A DNA stretch of 64,000 nt from Plumapathes pennacea (lineage: Eukaryota; Cnidaria; Anthozoa; Antipatharia; Myriopathidae), in NCBI GenBank assembly GCA_964036295.1, contig OZ038466.1, forward strand, positions 24,108,597 through 24,172,596, read 5' to 3'. Position numbers and translations under genes: made by a program. The notes under the pieces were generated by a model. That model did not search any database. It was not told the DNA's origin and was given only the letters and a program-made list of their open reading frames with translations. Positions 12,001-23,695 of the stretch are shown here, piece after piece (the stretch's first letter is position 1; every line of letters begins with the position of its first letter).

Positions 12001-15000
12001 TAAAGGTGTCCACTCAAATGAAAGCTCTCGATGAGTACATTCTAAATAGCAGTGTTATACGTTATTGTTGAGTGGAATGGCTTTTACATTTTAAGATCTT
12101 ACCTGACCAACTTGGGGGGCTTTATGACCGAGTTACCATAGGATCTCATGAACTGTCTCTATATGAGATAAATACCAAAGCCACAGATCAACAATTATTT
12201 TGCACACGAGTCCTTTAAACATGTTTCTTTTTCACACCGGGGAATCGAACTTGCAGAAACTTGGGTTTAGTTCTCAGCACGAACAAACCAAACCAATCGC
12301 ACAGCTCGATGACAAAAATAATAGTTAAATAACTCTTTCAAATTAAAATGTTACTTTTAAACCTTTATGTGGAAAAAGGATCGCTATTTGCAGCCTACGT
12401 ACCTTTACCATCTGGAAAGTTTGCTCTGTAACTTCAAAATTTGCTATGTGGTCGACTATCACCTCGAACAAGAGCTGCAGTAAAAGAGCGAGGTCGGTTA
12501 AAAAATGGTTCACGTACCACGCAATGATAAACAAAAGGGCAAAAATAAAAACAGCAAAGTTTTCCTTTTCGTTATGCCCGAGTTTGCACTTCAATCACGA
12601 GTACACTACACACGCACTGCACTTGCATCGTATGCGTGACCAGCTGTGAAAGGAAGAAATATGGGATGGAAGGAATAGACGTGAATAAGGTATAGGAAAT
12701 AAAAGCTCCACACAAACGTTCAAGAAAATCCAAGTCTTACCCCCAGCTTGTGGCTGAAACCATTCAGTTTGAGAACAATGCCAGTCTCATGAGTCGTCAC
12801 ACCATACCTGAGGAGATAACGTGTAACGTGTAACGCACATCGTTTGATACAAAATATGTTTTGAATAAGAGAGCTGTCTAAATAGCGCAAGTGGAAGGGA
12901 AAGGAGAGAAAAACTGAGGAGAGAAAGTAGTCTTTCCTATCTCTCCAGTCCTCCCCAGCACGTTTCTACCGCATGAGAATCTGGAGAAGGCTACTCAAAG
13001 GATATGAGTCACGACTTACCCTAACTGGGCAACGTCTGCCGCATAAGCAACCTCCTTTAAGTTGTGAACTAACACGCCAACGAACAAGTCTGCTAAGACC
13101 ACGCTGAAAGAATATAAAAGGAACTACAGTCAAACCTCTATTAAGCGGTCACCCTTGGGACTGAGCCAACTGACCGCTTAAGAGAGGTTTTCTAAAATTT
13201 AGCATGTAATACGTGAAAATTTGAACTAAAATGTTACCAGTGTTACCAACAACACGGTAACGCACTCAATATAACGGACTCAAATGCTGTGGCGGTCGTA
13301 AGAGAAAAATCTGGTGACGTGGAAACACTGCAAACAACTTTTGACGTTCACCCGAATAACCTGACCGATAACTTCGAAGTTATTGGTCATGCTCCAAAAC
13401 TAATGGCTATATGGTTAGCAAGTTTTTGAAGAGGCCTACGAACTGCGGAAAAGTCATAATCAAGGGATAACGAGTTAACAGAGGTGGTGGCTTTGGTCCC
13501 GAGGTTCCTGGCGAGTACATATTTGAAGGTGACAGTTTTTCTTGTGGCTGGCTAGAACGGAAGCTGGTAAAAGAGGAATTAATTCCAAGAAATATGACCT
13601 GCACTGCGGTGGACCCACACGAGCCTGAACAATAATGACACTTTCATACTACATGTTGTTTGATGAGGTGTTAAAATGTAAACTGGATATGCCTGGCTAT
13701 CGTCATGTGATATCGCATTGTAATCTAACTAGGTGACCGTTTAATAGAGGTGAAATACAATAAAATTAGCCAATTAGGGAATCTAAACGGTGACCGCGTC
13801 CGCTTAATAGAGGTGACCGTTAAATAGAGGTCAAGTTTACAGTAATTCAGTGAAGCAAATTCCGGGACTTTCATTAGTGACCGCTTAAGAGAGGGTGACC
13901 GCTTAAGAGAGGGCCGCTTAATAGAGGTTTGACTGTAGTACTAAAGAAGATAAACACACAGAGACAGAGAAGTCAGCATACCCCTGTTCCAAGGTCAATT
14001 TTAAGTTCTGGGTTAAGTCAATTTTAAGTTCTGCATTCTGCCGCCATTTTCACATTATTCACTGGGCCGCGCGATGCGTGGTACGGAAATCATTAAATAC
14101 AAAAATAGATTCCGAAAACTTCACATTGGTTCTTGGTCATGTTCTCTTGAATCAAATAAACATGGAAGATTAACAGACAGACAGTCAGCTACAACACAAC
14201 GAAAGAAAGTGAGAACTCACTAGAAAGACACGCAAATAGACGACGTTTGATTCAAGTACGAACAGGTAAGGAAATTAAACAGGCATCTTGTGTAAAACCT
14301 CACCATTCTAAAGTGCTGCTGACAAGCGGTGACATTAAGTGGAAACAAAATTGGGCTGCAAAAAACAAAAACAACGGAAATAAACAAATAAACAACGGAG
14401 AATTATGTATATAAAATAAACAACGGAGTTAACCTAACCAGTCAGAACTGTTCATAGATTTCCTGCATGTGAGTGAGATATATATACATACAAGGAGAGA
14501 GACACAGACACAGACTAAAAAAAAAGATACAAGCATGAGGACACAGTATCTGCAAATTACCTCTGGGTGTTTTGAACTTAGTATCTTGTAAATGCCACAG
14601 CCGACCTTGAGGAGTTTCAAGCACCACTTCTGGGGCCTAATCAAATATAAAAAAGTTTAGTTACAGATAAAAAATTTATAGAGTTTCTAATAATAACATT
14701 TTCAAGGACAAAAGTTTCCAAGAACAAAAATTTGGAACTTTCAATCTAATCTTAAAAGTTAAAGTTGGTGAATAACAGAAAATGGCAGTTTCGAGGAGAT
14801 TGGTCTCGAGCACCGTCCATACCTTACGGGGAGGATTGTCTCCTACTTCCTTGATCTCAAAATCCGTAGCTGAAAGTGAAACGTAAAAACCAATTAGTAA
14901 ATAAGATAAAAGGCCTAATTTAGCTTGTCCGAATGTGTATTTTGATACAGTACATAGATATTCCACAGGTTGAATCACAATTTTGGTTTGTGGACATTCT

Positions 15001-18000
15001 CTTTACTGCAAATAAAAAAGGAACATTGTGCAAGCGTTCTCGATATCACATAGGCGTGTAGTCCTTCCTTGTCGTGGTTACTATAGAAACCAAACTGATA
15101 CACTGTATTATCAGCGCTTTTAACGTTTTTACTTAAAGGTAAGGTGAAACAAAGTTTTCTAAGAAAGTTATATTCTTAGAATCAGATTGTCTCTCGACCT
15201 CTAGGGAAACAACTGGCGATGTTTGTAGACGTACAGGCAAAAATTACGGAAACAGCAAGACAGCAAACAAACAGCAAGTCGCTTATTTACCAATAAATCT
15301 GTTTTCCTCTGGAAGATGCAACTCAGGGTTGGGCTCAGGATCTGAAATTTATAAAATGCAAGTTTTCACGGTAACTTTATCTTATGCTGAAATTAAGCCA
15401 CCCAAAAGCTTGCTCCCATGTGAGAGCTACGTAGTTTTGGTGTGTCGGTGCGTGGCAGGTGGAATGTATGATAAACGTAAGGTTGATGTGGATGTGCTGA
15501 ACGCCTCTTCAGTAAAAAAAAAAAAAAAAAAAAAAAGTATAAATATATAAATATATAAAGGACTCTCTTGTACTTACTGGTCCACGCTTCGACGAATTTT
15601 GAATTGATTTCTGAGGAAAAAGAATACCGTCTTTACATTAAACCTTTCACTCCCAAGTTCATGAAGCAAATTCTCCGACCATTCAAGAAGAGAAAGTATG
15701 AGTGAGGTAGTGAGAATTAATAGTTCAATCAGCTTTCGTCTGAGTACATTATTAAAGTGTAAGGTCTCCATACTGTATGATATATCTTTGGTGGGGATTG
15801 AATTTGATCACTCCAGGAAGTGACCCGGCTGGGGTCTTACCAGTGCAGGAATATGGGGTCTGGAACCAAGGCTCGTTCTCAGTGCACTCGTCTTTGAATC
15901 GTTTGGAGAGCATCATAATGTTTGCATTCTGTGGGGTGAGTCGATCCTGCACACTCGAAATGACCTGAAAAAATGGAGATGATAATGTTGATGTTTACTT
16001 AACGCTGTTTTTTTGTCTTTCGGAAATAACGTGCAGCGCAACGTCTTTGTGAGACAAGTTGCAGAATAAATTCTGCGTGCACTCCTCCTTGCAACTTGTT
16101 TCGTATCGAGAGAAGTTGAAAGGAAAGTAGAACAATCTTCTGACTTTTCAGAACGTTGCGTGCAAGTTGCAAGTAAAGTTACGAGCATCAGACATCCAAG
16201 CTGCAGGATAATTGCCTTTTGAGGTGTTGCAGACATCAAACACATACGTATTTATACAAGCGTTTTCTTTTTACATGAACACATGGCCTTTGATCAATAA
16301 ATTTATCATTCAACAAACCTTTTCATCAAAGTCCCACATGAGTTGGTTTCCAGTCAAGTAATCTTTTGCCGGATACAACTATAGAAATTAAAAAGGGAAC
16401 GCTGTGAGACAAGGAAGCTGATCAACAGTACAAGCTGCTCGATGATTTCGTGTTGAAAACACCCCACGGTGTACCACAATCACGACAAAGAACAGACAAA
16501 CCAATTCAACTTACTTGCATGTTCTCCACAACGTCCTCCACGTAATCACAAGGCTCGCGCTGTAAACAAAAGAACAAAGAACAACTTTGTTGGCCGGTAC
16601 AATAATTGTGATGCGGAACAACCGTTCAAGTAAACCGTTATTTAATATTTCATCTTCAATTATATTTCATAGTGCGCTTACCTGTTCTTGGAATCGAAAC
16701 CCATTGTTCTCAATGGTCTGGATCTCTTCATAGATTCTTGTTCAAGAAGACAAACGGTATTGCATCAGTATAGTCGTAGAGTTTGTATTAAGTTACATCA
16801 TAGAGGAGGATTCAATTGACTTTTGTATTCACTGTTCTACATCTATAAGCCACTTCCAAAATCATGTGCAGTTCGCATGGCTGAGATATTTTGTTGGCCA
16901 CCCGATTATGAAACTTGGCAGGCAAAGTGAAGAACTGCTTCTTTGGTTAGAATGCAATTTTGTAGAAACAAAACGGAGCTCAACAGAGATATTTACTTGA
17001 CAGACACTTTGCTACTGCGCATGACTGTGAAAGTGGCTTATTTTTGGAAATTTCTTGAAAACTTCTTTTCTTTTTTCTTGGAATCACAAAAATGAGCTGG
17101 CACAGTGTAAGAGCAGATAGGATTCCTTTAACTGTAGTTCATTCTAAGAAAGGAAGATACATGTATGAAAGCTCTTTACCTTTTCTGCGGTCCCTCCCGT
17201 CGCAACATATCCAGGTACTGAAACACTGTCATGAGGACCTGTGGAAAGAAACAATTTATACAGTGAAACCGAGTAACATGTACGGTACCCAAACACTGCA
17301 CGTGGGATCAAGTGACGTCACGGTGGCCATGTTGGATCACAGCAACGTGGAATCAAGTGAGGTCACGGCCGCCGTGCTGGATCAGTTAACAAAACGCTCG
17401 TGTTAGCTGCATGCTTCTTTTGTAAATGACTCCAACATGGCTGCGTATCCGTCTTTGTATATGAATCTCTTTGGATTTGGTTGACCATCAATCCAAACAA
17501 CACAGTAACTATGACAAACAGTACACGTATCAACAGCATTTTACTGACCTCAAAAATATGCTCGACTCCATCGTCCTGTCAAAGAGAGAATGCATGGATA
17601 TGATAAACATGTACCTATTGTTTCGGTCAAACTTCGCCCTGACTCGCAGTGCAAACAAGGAGAGGTGCCAGTACGCGCGGGCGGCATTGTATAAAACAGA
17701 CTTTAATCGTATTATAACTAATGTTTTGAGAGTTCATCTGCGCAAAACAGATCTTGTTGCCACATTCGAGTGCCTGGCAACATTTCACGTTACATTTACG
17801 ATACCTTCCGTTCCGAGAGATACTGAAGGCAGTAAGTCTCGTCATGGCTACCGTTCCTAGCTTTGCCGGTGCTCATTTTTGCTTCTGAAATAGGGCTCGA
17901 GTTGCAGTTTTCTATTTTCAACTCACCGTGAGGTTGATGAGGCAGGGAAACAAAGCGAAGCTGGTGTTGTATTCCTGGCCCGACTCTCCATTGCCACAGA

Positions 18001-20166
18001 GCAGACTTACAGCCCAGGATCTGGAGGAACAGAAGAGTGTGGTCAGTTAAAGTAACGAGTACCTGAACCTGGTTGAGATGTCAATTTGACTGACTCGTCC
18101 TCCCGCTGATCTCTCATTCCTGTAAGTACAAGCAAATTATTCAATTTCCAGGGGGGAAAAGGCCAAGAAGAACAATAGGCCACTTTCACAATCATTTTGG
18201 CGGGCTACTCGGCGAGTAGAGTGGAGAATTGCTTATTTGGTCATAATGCAATTACAGCCTGGGCGGACACTCTCGTAAGCGGAGAGCTCTTCTTACGGAC
18301 GCTTCTACGAAACCCTGTTTAAACTCTAGCTCAAACTCTGTAGTTACACATTCTCGTAAGCGGACAGTTTTTCTTCTTCCCAAGGGTGTCCGCTTATAAG
18401 AGCTTAAACTGTTATCAGGAAACCAAGCTCAACAGAGAAATTTACTTGACAGACAAATTAACCAAGTTCGCGGTCCGTACGGTAAGTGGACCGCTTCGCC
18501 TTGACTCAAGCTCAAAACTAGAGCGCCTTACTTTTTGATGAGGAATGACAATACGCTTCCAGGGCCTTCATGTCCCAGTAACCACGACACATAATGCATT
18601 GGCTTTATCCTGTAAAAGTAAAATAACGTTTTGACCATTATCAGTAATATTAACACCTGGCAAGTCACTATTTCATGCCTTGATACTATCCATTGTGTTA
18701 ACGTACCTGTAGTGGTGGAGTTGTGGTGGAAGAACCCACGTTATTTCAATCTGATGTATTTCTTTCACTGGGACAACTGTCCAGGAAAAAGGTAAAGGTA
18801 GAATATATATTGGGACCCTGTCTTGGTACATTTAGTCCACAGAGAGGTGAAACATCATGCAAATTGATGCAAAACGCAACAATAAAAAATGTAGACTTAC
18901 TTTTGTACATTTTGTGAAAACTGGAAGTGTCAAATGGATTCTAAAATAGAAATCAAACAAACAACACAAGAAAATAAATAACCTAAATGATTTACTTCTG
19001 GATACATCTAAGTGTTGAAAAAAGAGACAACTGTCCAAATTAACATACTTGGTAATCCTCAAAGGATATCTTCGCCAAGCCACTGCAAGAATTAGACAGT
19101 AAAATTGAAATATTATATTGCTTTTCTGCATGCCAAAATATAATAACAGTTAATTTGCAGCTGACTATTGCACGCTGTACTACATAAACTGCATGGCATT
19201 ACTTACTTGTTAGGAACATCAGAAAAGGACTCCTTTACCCATTTCTCAAGAGTGTCTAAGGACTCTGAAAATAAGAAAACAATGATGTAGAGAAGTTTAG
19301 TCTTTGGACTGCTGTACATGTAATTTATGATTATTGAAATAGATTGAACCAAAACAGATTATGTGACATAATATATAATTTATAATATATTTTAAAGTAG
19401 AGTGAATAAATAAAAAAATTAAGGGTATAGTGGAGTAAAAACTGACCTCTTGAAATGACAGTAAGTGTCATGTACTGTGCAGAATATGCCCTCTTTTGAA
19501 AGTCTCTTAAATGGGCTTGCACATCAATTCCCTGGTGAATATAAAATAAACAAAAATGGTAATGATTTTCACTTCTTTTATTGAGTAAGATTTGAAAATA
19601 ATTATTTACTGCACAACATCACTTCACCTTTTCTCTTGGTATCGTTTGAAGAGTTTCTTCATTACCTGTAGGGGCAACCCAGAAGATCACATCAGATAAC
19701 GATTCAACTGGTGCCATAGAATCATAAAAATAGCAACTTACTAAATGGACGTATCTTTTAGCAGCCATGCTGTTTTCGTTACCGCAACCACAAGTTGTAA
19801 GTCTCACTTACCCCAAAGGAACTTTCCAAATGGATGTCCTTTACTTGCAAAACTGGCAAGAAGCTGCATCTTCCTGACTGTATCACTTTGATAACTCATT
19901 TTGAATTCTGAAAGAAAACAATATTTCATAGTTTTGGTTATAAATATAAAAAGGATGTTTTCTGATGACATGTACACATGTTTGGTATAAGATCAGAATG
20001 TTTAATGCAGGTTTATCAAACACATACTTCAGACATGAAAACAGTTAACTTACCGCTGTCAACAGCTTGGATTTCCCGTTCTACAGATCCTTCTTTCAAG
20101 AGTGGTGAGATGAAGAATTGAGCAAACCTGTAAGTATCGTAAGCATAAATATATAATAGGGCAGTA

Positions 20167-20205
<39 letters not shown>

Positions 20206-22916
20206 ATATGTTCAGCAAATATTGAGGTCCAATATATGTACTTTTAAAACCAGTCTTACATGTACACAGTCATACAATCATGTACTTGAGTGTCCCAACT
20301 TTAAAACCCAGAAGCCATTCTTGCCTGCCTAAAACTTTATTAAAACCAGTCTTACCTGTCTAAAGCTTCTTTGAAATATTTTCTGCGGACGTCAAACTGA
20401 AATATTGTCTGTGAAATGAACAAGAATCAGATTACAGTCTACAAATCTGGAACATAACCCACTCCTCCCCAAATTTAAAGGGCCTAATTCTCCCAACCTA
20501 GGGAGAACTGATAGCCTAACCAGCTTGAACTACTGAAATCACCTGCCATTTTCTCCATACTGAACTACATGCTGTACAAACTACTCACTGTGTTTTGATC
20601 AGCCCAACATGAGGTAGCTGTATTCACAGGTTACAGATAGTTTTGTCTTTAACCACTCTTGGGCTGGTGTTAAGTACAATTTACAATTCGTACAGTTTAA
20701 CTGAACCTGTCTGCATAATATTACAATTGTACTTAAGTTATACTTTTGAGTGACAGAATTTTCCCTAACTTCCTCTCATGAATAAAATCTACAAATCAAC
20801 GTACTCTTTCACAATCAGTTGAAGCATTGTCGCTGCCTCCATGTTTCTTGATGAAGGAATCAAAGCTATTCTCATCAGGGTACTTCTTGCTTCCCATGAA
20901 AACCACTAATTAAAAAATAGGGTATGCTTGTGAATATGCAAGTTTTGACCCTAGTCATTCAAGAAGAAAATGTATGAGAAAGGTTATGATTATGATTGAT
21001 ACTGTAGTTCAATCATAACATCATTATTTCTCCAAAGCAAGAAGCTTATAAAAAAATGATAACTTCAATATACTGTATGATTATTATATCTCTCCTGATG
21101 AGATGAAACAAGAAAATTGAATTTTAACACTCCTGGAAGTGAATGGGTCAACCTTGGAGTTCAAATCTCCTAAATCAAATAAGAACAAAACATGTGTATG
21201 GACCTGGGAGAATTTACTTACTGTGTTCCAAGAAATGTGCTAATCCAGGCACTTCCTCTGGATCAGAAAAACTTCCCACTCCAATACACAGTGCTGCTGC
21301 AGCCTTGGTGGATGTAAAATAAGAATAATGCTACTTTACATGAAATTTCATGACACATATTTCGTGATTTTGGGGATGCATATTTCGTGACACTTCAAAA
21401 ATAACACTTATCTTAGGTCACTTAAGTTCAATTTGGTTTTGACTTCTTAAATTTTGCACAATGTTTTCATTTATTAGATATAACATTTTTGTTTATGGTA
21501 ATTACAAATTCTCCCAACAAATCAATGAGAAAATGTATGAGTTGATGTAGTGAGAATTATTGATACACATGTTTACTGGCAGTATTAGCTGATTGTCCTT
21601 TTGAAGCAAAATGTCAGTTGCCAAGTTCCACATTTTGGTATACTCTGCTGAGTGACCGAACGGCTGGGATAATAGTCAACAAAAAAATCCAGTTTTGCCT
21701 CTTGGCTTTGACTTTCATTTTTTTTTATGTTATTACTTGTACAGAACAAATAAGCAAATCATTAACAAACCAGCTTTGTATCCTTTGTCCTTCCACGCTG
21801 TTCATTGGCATGTTCCAATTCATGGTGGCTGACTCCATCAACGACATCCATCTCATCTTCTTCCTCCTCATCATCACTGATGTCACTTTCATCCACTTCA
21901 CTTTCACTTGTGCTAGTTGCCTCACTACTTTGACGATGGCGCAGACTCACTGAGTTGGTATCCGCAATTAGTAATGCCGTCAAGCCATTCTCTAGATGTA
22001 TGACCCTGAAGCATAAGGTATCGCCATGGCAACATTGTTTAACTTCATTTTTCCTGTATGGAAACTGGCCCTTAAAAAAGTTCACTTCTATGAGTGATTC
22101 AGTATTAAACTATTGTGAAACCAAAAGTGAAAACTTGAACTAAACAAATCCAAAAATAAACACAACAGGCACGTGCAAGACTGCAGATTCAGTGCACTTT
22201 GATTTGCTCGGTGTATATTACGATAGCAAACCAAATAGATCTTGTGCGAAGCAGCAGAAATATTGCTGTGTATCTTCATACTGTGCACCCATGTTCCCGT
22301 CTCCGTTTAATACACTCAAAATGGATCAAAAGTAAGATTGGTTTTCCTAGTTCTGAAACGGTTCCTATTTTTTGCTCAGTATCATAAGACATCTGACGCA
22401 GGTGGTTTAATTGTGATAATTACTGTACGTCTATCATTATTTATTTATTTATCATTATTTATTTTCGTATATCATTATCATTATCGCCTATGGGCCCGGT
22501 TTTTCGAAAGTCGATTAAGCTAATCCAGGATTAACGAAATTATTTCTCTCGAACTCTCTCCCAATAAATTGCAGAGTTTTGTTAGAAGATGGATTAAAAA
22601 GCTTGTTCCAGCTTAAAACGTTATCAAGAAAGTCGCTGTGGACGAAACTTTCGCGTTTTCAGGCTTATAAATAACAAGAAAGTTTAAACCTAATCGAGGA
22701 TTAGCCTAATCGTGCTTTGAAAAACCGGGCCCTGATCGCGAACGAACTCATATTTGGAATCGAAATATGTTGACTATTTTCCCTTAGAAAACCATACATT
22801 TTTCACTATTTTAATGTAGCTTAAAATGGGTTGCCTGTCTTCCTAATCGTGTAAGTACCTAGCCATATTTACCTGTATTCTCGTGGATCACTGACGGACT
22901 TCACCACGACCGCCAT
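8034..22916 (-). CDS. NRDC: Nardilysin-like M16 zinc metallopeptidase (42 exons, complete)
   Basis: Seen: 42 minus-strand exons with GT-AG borders join into 3,081 nt, giving 1,026 aa plus stop without a frame break. The start is the ATG at 22916 and the stop is at 8034. The inverted zinc motif HFLEH lies at about residues 116-120, and a DSE glutamate at about 197 has the spacing of the third zinc ligand in insulin-degrading enzyme. An acidic stretch at about residues 49-68 precedes the catalytic domain; a longer acidic insert there is the hallmark that separates nardilysin from insulysin. The C-terminal half matches the middle and C-terminal M16 domains, including the EEPCFD, GFSVTV and EEVDRNW blocks. 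Known: nardilysin cleaves N-terminally of Arg in dibasic sites and acts in ectodomain shedding. The protein is slightly shorter than the human one (1,151 aa), mainly because the acidic region is short. Introns carry transposon relics, listed separately. Confidence 0.95.
8965..9065. repeat. NRDC: (ATC/GTC)n trinucleotide tract in a nardilysin intron
   Basis: About 100 bp of TCATCG then ATC units, just downstream (transcript sense) of the exon 40 donor. Confidence 0.85.
10985..11080 (+). repeat. Dispersed repeat with a CTTACGAGAA core, copy 1
   Basis: Matches the reverse complement of 18255-18345, with shared blocks GAGTTTAAAC, CGTCCGTAAG and CCGCCCAG. Lies in a nardilysin intron. Confidence 0.65.
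12741..18020 (-). other. NRDC: Nardilysin coding exons 15-28
   Basis: Exons in transcript order: 17927-18020, 17549-17575, 17180-17238, 16682-16736, 16515-16559, 16319-16378, 15841-15964, 15578-15610, 15291-15341, 14828-14869, 14561-14629, 14304-14355, 13020-13103, 12741-12807. Exon 16 is a 27-nt microexon (DDGVEHIFE) that matches the DEGYEHFYE segment of vertebrate nardilysin. Exon 25 is taken to start at a CAG 14 bp inside the first AG, because the first AG gives a stop. Confidence 0.87.
13127..13935. mobile_element. Non-autonomous DNA transposon (809 bp) with TA target duplication
   Basis: Ends are inverted: CAGTCAAACCTCTATTAAGC at the left and the complement AATAGAGGTTTGACTG at the right, both flanked by TA. 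Internal copies of the AGCGGTCACC / GGTGACCGCTTAA motif make the ends multi-layered. No transposase frame, so it must have been moved by another element. It sits 23 bp from nardilysin exon 27. Confidence 0.85.
18250..18410 (-). repeat. Dispersed repeat with a TCTCGTAAGCGGA core, copy 2
   Basis: Inverted copy of 10985-11080. It has further AAGCGGACA and TGTCCGCTT blocks at its right end, similar to the TIR family of 13127-13935. Lies in the intron between nardilysin exons 14 and 15. Confidence 0.65.
20168..20208. repeat. (AAAT)n microsatellite
   Basis: About ten AAAT units in a nardilysin intron. Confidence 0.9.
22492..22732. mobile_element. MITE with about 40-bp inverted ends, nardilysin intron 1
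   Basis: Begins GGGCCCGGTTTTTCGAAAG and ends with the matching CTTTGAAAAACCGGGCCC. Both ends continue into TAATCC/GGATTAG-type symmetry. 241 bp, no ORF. Confidence 0.8.
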
Positions 22917-23695
22917 CTTGAAATAATTTCCGCTGACCACGTGCTGAGATGGTTTACCGCTGGCTTAGCCTGTTCCAGGCTCATGATACTGAAACGCCTG
23001 CAAAAAGTGGCGCGCGAAAGACTGGGGCGAATACGGGGGGGGGGGGGGGGGGGGGGGGAGAACGCCTGAACAGGCGAGAGCCTGGAACAGGCCAGCTGGC
23101 ACTATGCGACTTATTTGTCTTACCTGCTCCAACCTGGTTCCTAACTATTTATCTTTCATTTTAAGCTGCGGATACATAATTGGCAGACACCAGTATTATT
23201 CATATAGTCGCATTATGCGTTATAAAACTAAAACTTGCGCATTTTTGTAATTATGCATTTCGTAATATATAGTTTATGAATTTTACACCATTTTTCTCAT
23301 CGGGCTCTTTGGCTCAGGTATCTGTTTTGCTTTATCGGATTTATAGGGCACTCAGAGAAGCGCCTCGTGGATCCACATCTTTTTGACAATGTTATGACGC
23401 GTTTCATCATCAGTAAGAGGACAGACACAAAAAACTGACGTCAATTTGTTACTGCTTGAACTAATTTTCATTTAGGTTCGCCACACATGAGGAGCATCGT
23501 CTGAACTGGACTTGAAACATGAAAACGAAATTGAAACGAAACTTCGGGCTTTGCGCTGATGTGTGGTCGTTATGTAAAACTAACCTTGTAGATATATTTC
23601 CCGAAAGGACATTTAGGTTACTGTTGAACTTTCTTTCAGTCCTGCCGTAATCTATCAGTTAACTTTGTTTGGGTACTGTCCTATAGGCCATGAGT
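22917..23695. other. Intergenic region between nardilysin and the GPCR gene
   Basis: Contains the nardilysin promoter, a palindromic MITE (22967-23093) and the GPCR 3' end. No further gene is seen. Confidence 0.6.
22967..23093. mobile_element. Palindromic MITE in the nardilysin promoter region
   Basis: AGCCTGTTCCAGGCTC at the left pairs with GAGCCTGGAACAGGC at the right. An inner pair CGCCTG/CAGGCG and a 24-bp poly-G run (about 23035-23058) lie within. The left end is about 50 bp upstream of the nardilysin ATG. Confidence 0.75.

Larger units (their letters stand above)
8034..12474 (-). other. NRDC: Nardilysin coding exons 29-42
   Basis: Exons in transcript order: 12409-12474, 12103-12152, 11765-11855, 11580-11648, 11263-11294, 11131-11173, 10775-10870, 10530-10577, 10169-10221, 9855-9938, 9643-9733, 9095-9211, 8500-8595, 8034-8228. 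These encode the third and fourth M16 domains. The last exon ends with an ADI-type motif and a basic tail, like the C-terminus of vertebrate nardilysin. Confidence 0.9.
18532..22916 (-). other. NRDC: Nardilysin coding exons 1-14
   Basis: Exons in transcript order: 22873-22916, 21771-22005, 21222-21303, 20805-20905, 20356-20408, 20054-20127, 19812-19907, 19628-19665, 19447-19531, 19207-19264, 19049-19082, 18901-18940, 18707-18776, 18532-18609. They encode the N-terminus, the short acidic region (exon 2) and the zinc-binding domain. The HFLEH motif is split: the codon of the following Met lies across the exon 3/4 junction. Every junction keeps phase. Confidence 0.9.

Noticed and set aside
22018-22034. 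RFX X-box-like GCCATGGCAAC next to nardilysin exon 2
   Set aside because: The left half-site is imperfect, it is in an intron, and nardilysin is not a ciliary gene.
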